Assembly (NCBI GenBank): GCA_030425705.1
Contig: JAUHZU010000011.1
Location: 1-64,000 of the forward strand
DNA from: Phycisphaerae bacterium
GTDB lineage: Bacteria > Planctomycetota > Phycisphaerae > Phycisphaerales > Phycisphaeraceae
Length of the DNA: 64,000 nt
Direction: 5' to 3'
Shown: in pieces, positions 8,993 to 17,456 of the stretch
Layout of the letters: each line of letters starts with the position of its first letter
Position numbering within the stretch: position 1 is the stretch's first letter
Program-made: the position numbers and the translations under genes
The notes under the pieces: generated by a model
Database searches by the model: none
What the model saw: the letters and a program-made list of their open reading frames with translations, nothing else
Told to the model about the DNA's origin: nothing

Positions 8993-9877
8993 CTAGGCCA
9001 GGCCGGACTTTCGCGTCAACTGATCGATCAGTTTCACCAGGTTCGGCTGCTGCGATCGGATATGCCGCGACAGGGCCCGCCGGGCCGTGGGCTGATCCCC
9101 GGCCAGCAGGGCGTCGAGGATCTCGATGTGCTGCCGGGCCATCTCGCGGTTGGCGCTGGGCGCGAGCGCCGCGTAGTCGAACAGGGCGCTGTAGAAGTCG
9201 CCGTGCTGCGCGAAGAACTCCTGGATGTACCGGTTCTCCGACTGCTCGATCCAGTAGGCGTGCAGCCGGTTGTCCATGCGCACGGGCCGGCCGCGCCCGC
9301 CGGGGTCGTTGCGTTCGCGGAAGCCCTCGAGCACCGCCGGGTCCAATCGGTCCCGCGCGATCCGCAAGGCCTTGATCTCGAGAGTTTCGCGGACGTCGAG
9401 GTAGTCGAGCATATCCTTCTCGCGGTACGGCCGGACCAGCCAGCCGCAGCGGGGGACGTGCTTGAGCATGCCCTGGCCGGACAGGCGCCCGAAGACCCGC
9501 CGGATCACCGTGCGCCCGACGCCGAACTGCTCGGCCGTGGCCGCCTCGCGCAGGTAGTGCGCCTCCCGTGTCAGGCTGCGGAGGATCACCTCGTCGGTGA
9601 TCCGATCGCCGACCGGGTCCTGCCCGACGTCCTCCTCGCCCTGCAATTCGATCTGATCCAGCAGAGCGATCGCTTCGGGCACCGGCTCAAGACGGCCGTT
9701 GGTTCCTTTGCGCAGCAGCCCCTGGCCGATCAGCGCATCCACCGCCCGGCGGACCGGCATCGGGCTCACCCCGAAGTGACCGGAGATGCCCGACAGCGTC
9801 AGCTTGAACGCCAGCGGCGCGTCATCGGCCAGGAGCGCCACCATCTCGCGCTCGATCCGTTCGGCAAGGGTCATCAT
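8993..9877 (-). CDS. GntR-family regulator with two winged-helix regions and FCD-type C-terminus
   Basis: A 294-residue regulator. Two DNA-binding-like segments are visible: residues about 15-70 (LSGISGHFGVSPMPVRRAVDALIGQGLL) and about 85-145 (EAATAEQFGVGRTVIRRVFGRLSGQGML, then WLVRPY). An all-helical FCD-like effector domain follows (RETLEIKALRIARDRL, then QHIEILDALLAGD). It ends 3-4 bp from the dyad promoter of the hydroxyproline operon and is transcribed toward it, so it is the probable local repressor. The start at 9877 has GGAG 6 nt upstream, and a TAGGAT -10-like box lies at 9897-9902. A tandem wHTH architecture is less common than the usual single one. Confidence 0.85.
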   Translation of the reverse strand: MMTLAERIEREMVALLADDAPLAFKLTLSGISGHFGVSPMPVRRAVDALIGQGLLRKGTNGRLEPVPEAIALLDQIELQGEEDVGQDPVGDRITDEVILRSLTREAHYLREAATAEQFGVGRTVIRRVFGRLSGQGMLKHVPRCGWLVRPYREKDMLDYLDVRETLEIKALRIARDRLDPAVLEGFRERNDPGGRGRPVRMDNRLHAYWIEQSENRYIQEFFAQHGDFYSALFDYAALAPSANREMARQHIEILDALLAGDQPTARRALSRHIRSQQPNLVKLIDQLTRKSGLA

Positions 9878-9921
9878 GCGGTACTCCTTCACCCACATCC
9901 TACCCCACCCGCCGGCCCCGG

Positions 9922-9927
9922 TACCAT
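9922..9927 (+). promoter_or_regulatory. -10-like box 6 bp before recG start
   Basis: TACCAT is followed by CTTGGC and the ATG of recG. No ribosome-binding site exists, so a leaderless message is likely. Confidence 0.45.
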
Positions 9928-9933
9928 CTTGGC

Positions 9934-12105
9934 ATGGCTCAAGGCCCGCCCACCGCCGACGCGCCGCTGATGCCCGGCGCACCGGTTACCCGCCTGCCCG
10001 GGGTCGGGGCCGCGCGCGCGAAAGCCCTTGCCCGATTGGGCATCGTCACGCTCGCGGACCTGCTCCGGCACCGACCGATCCGCTACGAGCAGCTCAACGC
10101 CGAAGGCCTCATCCGCGACCTGCCGACCACCGGCGACGCGATCGCGACCGCCCGCGGTATCATCACCGCCGCACGCTGGGTGCCCGGCCAGGGCTACGGT
10201 AAGAAGGGCCGGTTCCAGGCCACGCTCCAGGACGATTCAGGGACACTCGCGCTCGCGTGGTTCAATGCGGGCTACCTCCGCGACACGCTGCATCCCGGTC
10301 AGCCACTGCGCGTCCAGGGCAAGGTCAAGCGATTCGACGGCTACCCCCAGATGGTCAACCCGAAGTGGGAGAAGCTCCCCGACGACGATGCAGACACCCC
10401 CGAGCAGGGCGACCGCCTCCGCCCGGTCTACCCCGCGACCGAGGGGCTGCCCAGCCACGCGATCGAGAAGCTGATCCTCGCGGCGCTCGACGCCGTGCTC
10501 CCGCAGGTGCAGGACCCGCTGCCCGCCGGGCTGACGCGTGCCCACAACCTGCTCCCTCTTGCCGAGGCGTTCGAGAATCTGCACCGGCCGAGCGAGCCCG
10601 ACGACCACCAGGAGGCCCGGCGTCGGCTCGCCTACAACGAGCTCCTCCTGCTTCAGCTCGGCATCGCCATGAAGCGGGCCTATGTATCCAAGCGGCAGCA
10701 GGCCCCGGCCCTGAAAGCCGGCGACGCCATCGACCGGCGCATCCGCGAACGCTTCCCGTTCCGACTGACGGCGGCGCAGGACCGCGTTGTCGCCGAGATC
10801 ACCGCCGACCTCGTGACAGACACACCGATGAACCGGCTGGTTCAGGGGGACGTCGGCTCGGGCAAGACCGTCGTCGCGCTGTACGCCATGCTGCTGGCGA
10901 TCAGCTCGCGCCGGCAGGCGGCGCTGATGGCACCGACCGAGCTCCTCGCGGAGCAGCACTTCCGCTCGATCACCGATCTGCTGAAGGGTTCGGATGTCCG
11001 TGTCCGGCTGCTCACGGGCGGGGCCTCCACCGCGGGCTCGGCGGGGCGCAAAAAGCTCCTCGCCGAGATCGCCGACGGCAGCGCGGACCTGGTCATCGGG
11101 ACGCAGGCACTCGTCTCGGACCGCGTGGTGTTCAAGGACCTGGGCGTCGCGGTCGTCGACGAGCAGCACCGCTTCGGTGTCATGCAGCGCGCCCGCCTGC
11201 GCTCGGCGGGGGAACACACCGGGGACGGCCGGCTGCGTGTGCCCCACCAGCTCGTGATGACCGCGACCCCGATCCCGCGTACGCTCTCGCTGACGATCTT
11301 CGGCGACCTGGACGTCTCGACAATTACGGGCAAGCCGCCGGGCCGAATACCCGTGGACAACCGGGTCGTCAGCGAGCATCAGGCCGACACCGTGTACGAA
11401 TACCTCGCAACCCGGCTGGGGCGCGGCGAACAGGCGTACGTCGTCGTCCCCGCGATCGACAGTGGGGACGACGACGGCGACAGCGAGTCAACGCTCAAGA
11501 GCGTCGCAGAGCACGCGCAGCGCCTGCGGGAGAAGCTCGGCGGGGCATACGAAGTCGCGGAGGTCCACGGCCGGCTCGCGCGGGACGAGCGCGAGCGGGT
11601 GATGCAGCGGTTCCGTGACGGGCTGGTACACGTGCTGGTGGCGACGACGGTGATTGAGGTCGGCGTGGACGTGCCCAACGCGAGCGTGATGGTCATCGAG
11701 CACGCCGAGCGCTTCGGGCTCGCACAGCTCCACCAGCTCCGCGGCCGGATCGGGCGCGGGGCCTCGACGCGTCGGCCGCTGTGTGTGTTTGTGGCAACCC
11801 CGACGACCGACGACGCGATCGACCGGATCAACGCGATCGCGGCAACCAACGACGGGTTCAAGATCGCCGAAGAAGACATGCGCATCCGGGGTATGGGCGA
11901 GTTTTTCGGCACGAAGCAGTCGGGCATGCCCCCGCTGCGCGTGGCCGACATCCCCGGCGACCTCGACCTCCTGCAACTCGCCAAGCGCGACGCGCAGCAG
12001 CTCATCAACGCGGACTGGCTGCTGGCCAGCGATGAGCACACGCTGCTCAAACGGGTGCTCATCCAGCAGTACGGCGAGTCGCTGGGGCTGGTCGACGTGG
12101 GCTGA
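9934..12105 (+). CDS. recG: ATP-dependent DNA helicase RecG
   Basis: A 723-residue superfamily 2 helicase that remodels stalled replication forks and branched DNA. An N-terminal wedge/OB domain (about 60-170) precedes the motor. Walker A is GDVGSGKT at 305-312, motif II is DEQHRFG, motif III is TATPIPRTL, and the C-terminal motor has VHGRLARDERERVM, ATTVIEVGVDVPNA and the QLHQLRGRIGRG motif VI. Slightly longer than E. coli RecG. The leaderless-type start at 9934 is 56 bp from the divergent gntR start. It ends 3 bp from the convergent tadA stop. Confidence 0.97.
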   Translation: MAQGPPTADAPLMPGAPVTRLPGVGAARAKALARLGIVTLADLLRHRPIRYEQLNAEGLIRDLPTTGDAIATARGIITAARWVPGQGYGKKGRFQATLQDDSGTLALAWFNAGYLRDTLHPGQPLRVQGKVKRFDGYPQMVNPKWEKLPDDDADTPEQGDRLRPVYPATEGLPSHAIEKLILAALDAVLPQVQDPLPAGLTRAHNLLPLAEAFENLHRPSEPDDHQEARRRLAYNELLLLQLGIAMKRAYVSKRQQAPALKAGDAIDRRIRERFPFRLTAAQDRVVAEITADLVTDTPMNRLVQGDVGSGKTVVALYAMLLAISSRRQAALMAPTELLAEQHFRSITDLLKGSDVRVRLLTGGASTAGSAGRKKLLAEIADGSADLVIGTQALVSDRVVFKDLGVAVVDEQHRFGVMQRARLRSAGEHTGDGRLRVPHQLVMTATPIPRTLSLTIFGDLDVSTITGKPPGRIPVDNRVVSEHQADTVYEYLATRLGRGEQAYVVVPAIDSGDDDGDSESTLKSVAEHAQRLREKLGGAYEVAEVHGRLARDERERVMQRFRDGLVHVLVATTVIEVGVDVPNASVMVIEHAERFGLAQLHQLRGRIGRGASTRRPLCVFVATPTTDDAIDRINAIAATNDGFKIAEEDMRIRGMGEFFGTKQSGMPPLRVADIPGDLDLLQLAKRDAQQLINADWLLASDEHTLLKRVLIQQYGESLGLVDVG

Positions 12106-12108
12106 GCG

Positions 12109-12609
12109 TTACGGCCGTGCCGGCCGCGGCTTGGGTGGGCGGTTGCCCGGGTCGCGCCTCGCTTGGAAGAACGCCTGCAGCACGGCGACACACTCGTCGG
12201 CCAGCACCCCGCCGACCCAGCCCACGCGGTGGTTGAACGCGTCGGTATCGAGCAGGTGGTGAAGCGTCGTGACACAGCCCATCTTCGGGTCGGCCGCGCC
12301 GAAGACCACCGCCTCCAGCCGGCTGTTGACCAGGGCCCCGGCACACATCGGGCAGGGCTCGAGCGTCACCGCCAGCCGGCAGCCGTCCAGCCGCCAGGTA
12401 CCGACCTTCTTCGCCGCCTCACGCAGCGCTAACACCTCGGCGTGGGCGGTCGGGTCGGCCTCGGTCTCGCGCAGGTTGTACGCCGACGCGAGCACCTCGT
12501 CCCCGCGGTACACCACCGCGCCCACGGGCACCTCGCCGCACGCCGCCGCGGCCCGGGCCTGCTCCAATGCCCGCCGCATCATCGCGGTGTCGGTCTCGGT
12601 CGCGTCCAT
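12109..12609 (-). CDS. tadA: tRNA-specific adenosine deaminase TadA
   Basis: A 166-residue zinc deaminase that converts the wobble adenosine of tRNA-Arg(ACG) to inosine. The zinc and proton-shuttle motif is HAEVLAL, and the second zinc motif is EPCPMCAGAL. The C-terminal GCVTTLHHLLD and FNHRVGWVGG segments are typical of TadA rather than CMP or guanine deaminases. The start at 12609 is supported by TACACT exactly 6 bp upstream and by family length; a much longer in-frame extension to 12822 would overlap the divergent gene and adds nothing recognisable. Confidence 0.93.
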   Translation of the reverse strand: MDATETDTAMMRRALEQARAAAACGEVPVGAVVYRGDEVLASAYNLRETEADPTAHAEVLALREAAKKVGTWRLDGCRLAVTLEPCPMCAGALVNSRLEAVVFGAADPKMGCVTTLHHLLDTDAFNHRVGWVGGVLADECVAVLQAFFQARRDPGNRPPKPRPARP

Positions 12610-12615
12610 GCGGGC

Positions 12616-12621
12616 AGTGTA
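12616..12621 (-). promoter_or_regulatory. -10-like box 6 bp before tadA start
   Basis: On the minus strand TACACT, then GCCCGC, then ATG. No Shine-Dalgarno is present. The intergenic space of 61 bp also carries TATGCT at 12656-12661 for the divergent gene, so two promoters are back to back. Confidence 0.45.
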
Positions 12622-12670
12622 GGGCATCCCGCACAGGTGATCGAAGCGTTTGCGATATGCTGTACCGACC

Positions 12671-14275
12671 ATGCGAGACCACATGCCCAAGATCGTGATC
12701 GTGCTGCTGCTGGTCGTCATCGTCGGGCTGCCAGTCCTGCTCCGGCCGGCGGGCGGCGCGGACGGCTCGCTGGCCTCGGCGGGGGACGGGGACCATAAGC
12801 TCATCGTATTCACCCCGCACAACGAGCAGATCCGCTTCGAGATCGCGCAGGCCTACAACCAGTGGCGCGTCGACCAGGGTAAGCCGCCGGTCAAGTTCGA
12901 CTGGCGCAGCCCCGGCGGCACCAGCGATATCCGCAAAAGCATCCTCAGCCAGTACCAGGCCCTCATCGACCGCGAGGACGATCTGGACGATGGCATCGGC
13001 GCGGACCTGTTCTTCGGCGGAGGCGACTACGACCACGGCAAGGTGGCCGGCGGTATCTCGGACAACGACGGCAACACCTACCGCATCGTCGACGACCCGC
13101 TGATCGACAAAACGCTCTTCGACTCGGCCTTTCCCAGCGACCGCATCGGCGGCGAGCGGCTCTACCGGCGGTACACGTTCAGCGAGGACGCGCAAGACAT
13201 CGAGGTAGTGGGGTGGACGGGTGTAACGCTGTCGAGCTTCGGCATCGTGTTCAACCGCGACCTGCTGGCGATGATCGGCGCCGACGAACCGACGACGTGG
13301 GCCGACCTGGCCGACCCGGGGTTCCGCGGGTGGATCGCGCTGGCCGACCCGGGGCACAGCGGCTCGATCGGGGCGACGTTTAACGCGATCCTCCGCCGGA
13401 TGGGCTGGACCGCGGGCTGGGCGACGCTGCGCCGGACCTTCGCCAACGCCCGCTACTTCACCAACAGCTCAAGCACGATCCCCAACGACGTCGCGCGGGG
13501 GGACGCGGCCGCGGGCATGTGCATCGACTTCTACGGCCGGTCGCAGGCCGGGCTCATCGGCAGCGACCGGCTGGGCTACGTCGACCCGATCGAGAACGGC
13601 AAGAGCATGACCGCGACCACCGCCGACCCGATCACACTGCTCCGCGGCGCACCGCGTGCCGACCTCGCCAAGGAGTTCATCGCCTGGCTGCTGACGCACG
13701 ACGCCCAGGGGCTCTGGCAGCGCGCGATCGGAGCCGGCACCGCCACCAACGGTCTGGTCCGACCCACGCGGTACGAGCTCCGTCGCAAGCCGATCCGGCA
13801 GGACATGTACACCGATAGCGAGCGTGCCTACTGGGTCGACCAGGGCCTCGCGCCATTCGACTCCGCGGTGCCGTTCCCCGACGGCACGCCGTTCTACTTC
13901 AGCATGGTCGCACCCATCACCGCGGCGATGGCGATCGATATCCACGGCGACCTTGGCGCCGCGTGGGACGCCATCAACCGCGCCCGCGACCCCGGTCACC
14001 CCCAGCACGCCCGGCTGGGCGAGATGCTCGAACGCTTCGACGCCATGCCCGAGGAGCTGACCCTGGCCTGGCCCGACGACGAACTGGCGCGAGACTGGCA
14101 CGCGATCCACCACGACCCGGACCACCCCCGCCACGCCGAGGTAGTCGCGGAGCTCACCGCGTTCGCCGACCGGCTCGGCCCGCTGGGTGCGGACGCCGAG
14201 GCCAACCGCATCCGCTGGCGTGCGTTCTTCCAGGAACAATACCGCGCGATCGTGCGGATGGAGCGTGGGGACTAG
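12671..14275 (+). CDS. ABC-type solute-binding protein (Fe3+/putrescine-like), membrane-anchored
   Basis: A 534-residue protein with an uncleaved-looking N-terminal helix (KIVIVLLLVVIVGLPVLL) and a periplasmic-binding fold. LIVFTPHNEQIRFEIAQAYN, a middle WTGVTLSSFGIVFNRDLL strand and RGWIALADPGHSGS are typical of family-1 iron/thiamine/polyamine binding proteins. A helical C-terminal extension of about 130 residues goes beyond the core. No permease or ATPase gene is adjacent, so the partner transporter is elsewhere or absent. The start at 12671 is the first ATG; a TTG at 12650 is also in frame. TATGCT lies 9 bp before the ATG. Confidence 0.75.
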   Translation: MRDHMPKIVIVLLLVVIVGLPVLLRPAGGADGSLASAGDGDHKLIVFTPHNEQIRFEIAQAYNQWRVDQGKPPVKFDWRSPGGTSDIRKSILSQYQALIDREDDLDDGIGADLFFGGGDYDHGKVAGGISDNDGNTYRIVDDPLIDKTLFDSAFPSDRIGGERLYRRYTFSEDAQDIEVVGWTGVTLSSFGIVFNRDLLAMIGADEPTTWADLADPGFRGWIALADPGHSGSIGATFNAILRRMGWTAGWATLRRTFANARYFTNSSSTIPNDVARGDAAAGMCIDFYGRSQAGLIGSDRLGYVDPIENGKSMTATTADPITLLRGAPRADLAKEFIAWLLTHDAQGLWQRAIGAGTATNGLVRPTRYELRRKPIRQDMYTDSERAYWVDQGLAPFDSAVPFPDGTPFYFSMVAPITAAMAIDIHGDLGAAWDAINRARDPGHPQHARLGEMLERFDAMPEELTLAWPDDELARDWHAIHHDPDHPRHAEVVAELTAFADRLGPLGADAEANRIRWRAFFQEQYRAIVRMERGD

Positions 14276-14307
14276 CGGCGGGCAGGGTGTGAATAACAGC
14301 GGTATCT

Positions 14308-14402
14308 GGCAGCGCCCCGCCGCGTGTGACGCGGCGGCTACTCCTGCACGCTTGTACGACACCGATCATTAGCCGCAGCGTCACACGCGGTGGGGCGCTG
14401 CC
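14308..14402. repeat. Family B palindromic repeat, outward pair (33-bp inverted arms)
   Basis: Arms 14308-14340 and 14370-14402 are inverted copies matching at 31 of 33 positions around a 29-nt centre. Each arm holds a 24-nt core (14317-14340 and 14370-14393). The left core is itself a hairpin, CCGCCGCG-TGTGA-CGCGGCGG. It lies between the convergent solute-binding protein gene and psd. The same core recurs at 33892-33915 and 38708-38777. Confidence 0.9.
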
Positions 14403-14452
14403 GAAGACCCGATCCCATCAAGACGAAACACGGGGCCCCACCCGGCCTCACC

Positions 14453-15211
14453 CTACGCCTCGACCTCGACCTGGTCCGCTTCAACCGCGGGCTCTGATTC
14501 AGCCGTCGGGGCCTGTGCCCCCTCGCGTTCGGGACGGGCGATGATGGCCGCGCCTTCCTTCGGCGTCACCTGCGCGAGCACGGTGAGGCCGCCGACGACC
14601 TTCTGCCCCTGCCGGACCCGGACCTGCGGCGCGAGGTCCTGGGCGATGTATAGCTCGGTCGTGGAGCCCAGCTTGATGAGCCCGATGCGTTGGCCGCGCT
14701 GCAGGACCTGGCCCTCTTCGACCGAGCAGACGATCGTCCGCGCGAGCATGCCCGCGACCTGCCGGACCGCCGCCATCGGGTAGCCGCGCGTGGGGTGGGT
14801 CAGCATGATCAGGTTCGACTCGTTGTCCTCGGCCGACTGCGGGTTGAGCGTGTTCAGGTGCTGGCCATCGGTATGGGTGACCGACGCCACCTCGGTGTGG
14901 TAGGGGCAGTAGTTGATGTGGACATCCAGCACGCTCATGAAGATGCGGACGCAGGTGGCCGGCCCGCCTAGCGGCTCGAAGTGCTCGACCTCGTGGATGG
15001 AGCTGATCCGGCCGCTGGAGGGCGCGACCATGACACCGCGCTGGGTCGGCGTCCGCCGGTCCGGGTCGCGGAAGAACGCGAGGAACGCCGCCGTCGCCGG
15101 CACCACGAGCACCAGCAGCCACCACGCCCCGAGCAGGACGACGGCGACCGACATCAGCAGCCCGATGGCCGCGATCGTGAGGGATTCCTGTTTGGCGAGC
15201 GGGCTGAGCAT
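14453..15211 (-). CDS. psd: Phosphatidylserine decarboxylase proenzyme
   Basis: A 252-residue enzyme that makes phosphatidylethanolamine from phosphatidylserine at the cytoplasmic membrane. Two N-terminal hydrophobic helices (about 11-48) anchor it. SVLDVHINYCPYH matches the conserved DVH motif. The self-cleavage motif is LGST at 181-184, where cleavage before serine 183 creates the pyruvoyl cofactor. The C-terminus after about residue 225 is an acidic low-complexity tail. No phosphatidylserine synthase gene (pssA) is adjacent. An AGGAG stands unusually far (13 nt) before the ATG. Confidence 0.93.
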   Translation of the reverse strand: MLSPLAKQESLTIAAIGLLMSVAVVLLGAWWLLVLVVPATAAFLAFFRDPDRRTPTQRGVMVAPSSGRISSIHEVEHFEPLGGPATCVRIFMSVLDVHINYCPYHTEVASVTHTDGQHLNTLNPQSAEDNESNLIMLTHPTRGYPMAAVRQVAGMLARTIVCSVEEGQVLQRGQRIGLIKLGSTTELYIAQDLAPQVRVRQGQKVVGGLTVLAQVTPKEGAAIIARPEREGAQAPTAESEPAVEADQVEVEA

Positions 15212-15330
15212 GCGTCCGTGCGCTCCTGGGCTTGGCGTTTGCGGGGGATGTGTCAGTGTAGCTTCGGCAGGCGGGCGTGTGGCGGGCCAGCGTCTTGAAC
15301 CGCACCGCGTTCGGCGGGAAACAGGCCGAA

Positions 15331-15357
15331 GAAAAAGCCGGCCCGTTCAGGCCGGCT
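15331..15357 (-). terminator. Rho-independent terminator of the membrane-HTH gene
   Basis: On the minus strand AGCCGGCC and GGCCGGCT form a perfect 8-bp stem with a 6-nt loop, followed by five T. It is 30 nt after the stop of the gene at 15387. Confidence 0.9.
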
Positions 15358-15386
15358 CGTTGGGTTTGCGGTAAAGGTGGGGCGGT

Positions 15387-16274
15387 TTACTTGTCGGTGG
15401 CCTTGCCCACAACCATGCCGATGACGCCGAAGACGATGCTGACGACCAGCAGGACGCCGCCGAGGATGTAGACGTTGTTGGGCTTGGCGAGCGGGTCGAT
15501 CATATCCATGAGGGCCCCGTCGACGCCGACGAGCGCGGGGATCATGACGACCAGGCCGATGACCATCGCGGCGATGACGCCGAAGAGCATGCCTGCGCCG
15601 AGCCCGCTGCCGGCCGGGTCGCTTTCTTCCACCTCATAGCTGACGGGCGCGGCCTGCGCACCGCCCGCGGCGGCGGGGCCGGCCGAGAGGTTCTCGAGGC
15701 CGGAGGGGCCGGACTGGCCCGTCTCCATGGAGATCGCGCCGTCGAAGACCCCCGAGGAGCCGACGGCCGAGTCCATCGCCATGCCCGTGCCCGTGCCCAT
15801 CCCGGTGTCGCCGCCGGGGTAGATCTCGTCGAGCAGCTCGGCACCCAAGGAGGTGTCGTCCGACTCGCGGGTGAGGTCGAGCAGGCCCGAACCGGAGCCG
15901 ACCGATTCGAGGGCGAGGTCTTCGTCGTCGATGACCGGCTGGGTCACCTGCGTCTGGGCCATGGGGTCGGCGAGGTCGACTTCGCCGGCGTCGAACACGC
16001 TGACGCCGGTCGCCTCACGGCTGTCTTCGGTGGAGGGCACGTTCGTATCGGCCCGCAGGTCGATCGCGTCGTTGATACCCGAATCCGCCAATGCGATCGG
16101 GCCGGACGACCCGCCGCTGGACGACTTGGCGTCGATCTGGTCGCGCTTGAACATCAGCTTGTCGCCGTCGCGGAACTGCTGCAGCTCGTTGCGGGCGGCC
16201 ATGTCTTTGACCGTCTGTTCATCCACCCCCAGCTTCTGGGCGGCTTCTTCGAGCGTGTAAAACATCTTCGCCAT
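15387..16274 (-). CDS. Membrane-anchored helix-turn-helix protein
   Basis: A 295-residue protein of unusual layout. Residues 1-50 form an excisionase/MerR-like helix-turn-helix (YTLEEAAQKLGVDEQTVKDM, then LQQFRDGDKLMFKRDQID). Residues about 52-215 are an acidic, Gly/Ser/Thr-rich linker with no recognised domain. Two hydrophobic helices follow near the C-terminus (GAGMLFGVIAAMVIGLVVMI and YILGGVLLVVSIVFGVIGMVVG). The DNA-binding head would thus be tethered on a long flexible arm to the cytoplasmic membrane. Ligand, target and function are unknown. It has AGGAG 10 nt before the ATG and its own terminator, so it is probably a single-gene transcript. Confidence 0.75.
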   Translation of the reverse strand: MAKMFYTLEEAAQKLGVDEQTVKDMAARNELQQFRDGDKLMFKRDQIDAKSSSGGSSGPIALADSGINDAIDLRADTNVPSTEDSREATGVSVFDAGEVDLADPMAQTQVTQPVIDDEDLALESVGSGSGLLDLTRESDDTSLGAELLDEIYPGGDTGMGTGTGMAMDSAVGSSGVFDGAISMETGQSGPSGLENLSAGPAAAGGAQAAPVSYEVEESDPAGSGLGAGMLFGVIAAMVIGLVVMIPALVGVDGALMDMIDPLAKPNNVYILGGVLLVVSIVFGVIGMVVGKATDK

Positions 16275-16421
16275 CGTCGGTTAGCTCCTGCGGGAGGGCG
16301 GGGGAGGGAGGACCCACGGCGTCCAGCGGGCCAGCTCGACAAGCCGACGCACCGGACCCGGCGTGGTCCGCAACCCCTACAAGATATGGACTTGCGGCAA
16401 TCCTGGCAAGGCCAGCGCCGC

Positions 16422-16427
16422 TATGAT
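16422..16427 (+). promoter_or_regulatory. -10-like box 7 bp before the phosphoesterase start
   Basis: TATGAT is followed by CCCCACC and the ATG at 16435. The alternative ATG at 16423 lies inside this hexamer, which argues for 16435 as the true start. Confidence 0.5.
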
Positions 16428-16434
16428 CCCCACC

Positions 16435-17328
16435 ATGCCCCTCGCCTACGGACTCACCGAATCCGTCGATCTCTGCCACCCCGCGGTCCCCACCGCCTTT
16501 CCCAGCACCCCACGCCCGATCCCTGCCGACAATCGCCGCTCCGCCCCCGCTAAACCCACCGGCGGCAGCGGCCTGCGGATCGCGCACCTCACCGACCTGC
16601 ACGTCCGGAAACCCACCCAACGCCTCGCCCGGCTCGTCTACCAACTCGCCAAGCTACGGCTGGACCTGGGCCTGCTCACCGGCGACTACATGCTGCGACA
16701 CCACGACCCGGCCCCCACGCTTCGCTACCTCAAAGAACTCACCCAGGCCGTCAAGCCCACCCATGGCTGGTTCGGGGTCTTCGGCAATCACGACACGCCC
16801 GCGTTCATTGAACAGGCCCAAGACCTGCCCGTCCGCTGGATGATTGACCGGGCCTTCCCACTCGACGGCCTACCGATCGACATCCTCGGGCTCGGCCGGC
16901 CCGGTGCCCGACAACGGCCGGATGGCACCGCCGCCGCGCTTGCTACCGCCGCGCTCCCCAAAGGCGACCCCGACAAACCCCCTCGCCTCCGGCTGGCCCT
17001 CACTCACCGGCCCGACGACCTGCCGCTTGCCGCCGACCTGGGGGCGCACCTCGCCTTTGCCGGACACACCCACGGCGGGCAGGTCCGCATCCTGCCGGGG
17101 GTACCGATCTATACCTCGACCGAGCTGCCGCTTTCGCTGTCGGCCGGGCTCATTCGGCATCAGGACACGCTCATGCTCATCCCCCGCGGCGTCGGATCGA
17201 CCGACCTGCTCAAGCTGCCGGTCTACCCCCGGCTGTTCTGCAAGCCGCACGCCCCGGTCGTGACGCTCCGCCACGGCCCGCTGCCCGCGACCCGCACCGG
17301 CGGTATCACATCGGTCTGGCGCTGGTAG
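16435..17328 (+). CDS. Calcineurin-like metallophosphoesterase
   Basis: A 297-residue member of the YkuE-type metallophosphoesterases. Metal-binding motifs in order: HLTDLHVRK (D-x-H), LGLLTGDYM (GD), VFGNHD (GNHD), and FAGHTHGGQVRI (GHTHGGQ). The family includes membrane-associated enzymes acting on UDP-diacylglucosamine or related lipids, but no membrane helix is seen here and the substrate is unknown. The N-terminal 45 residues are Pro/Ala-rich and not conserved-looking. The start at 16435 is preferred on promoter geometry; 16423 is possible. Confidence 0.82.
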   Translation: MPLAYGLTESVDLCHPAVPTAFPSTPRPIPADNRRSAPAKPTGGSGLRIAHLTDLHVRKPTQRLARLVYQLAKLRLDLGLLTGDYMLRHHDPAPTLRYLKELTQAVKPTHGWFGVFGNHDTPAFIEQAQDLPVRWMIDRAFPLDGLPIDILGLGRPGARQRPDGTAAALATAALPKGDPDKPPRLRLALTHRPDDLPLAADLGAHLAFAGHTHGGQVRILPGVPIYTSTELPLSLSAGLIRHQDTLMLIPRGVGSTDLLKLPVYPRLFCKPHAPVVTLRHGPLPATRTGGITSVWRW

Positions 17329-17456
17329 CGACATCATTGCTCTGATGTCCCAAAACCCTAAGCTGGTGATCCACCATCGCAGCCCGCACCGAAGTGTTCT
17401 TTGGAAGCGAATTGCACTACGTCAGCCCTCCCGTCGGACCTGCAGGAACCAGCGAC

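Noticed and set aside
4203-9877. Pentonate or glucarate degradation cluster
   Set aside because: DapA-family, KGSADH and enolase-superfamily genes also fit those routes, but the two-cysteine proline-racemase-family gene fits hydroxyproline better. Kept as an alternative only.
14308-14402. The inverted repeat as a bidirectional terminator
   Set aside because: It lies between convergent genes, but there is no T-run on either strand and its core recurs elsewhere, so it is a dispersed repeat.
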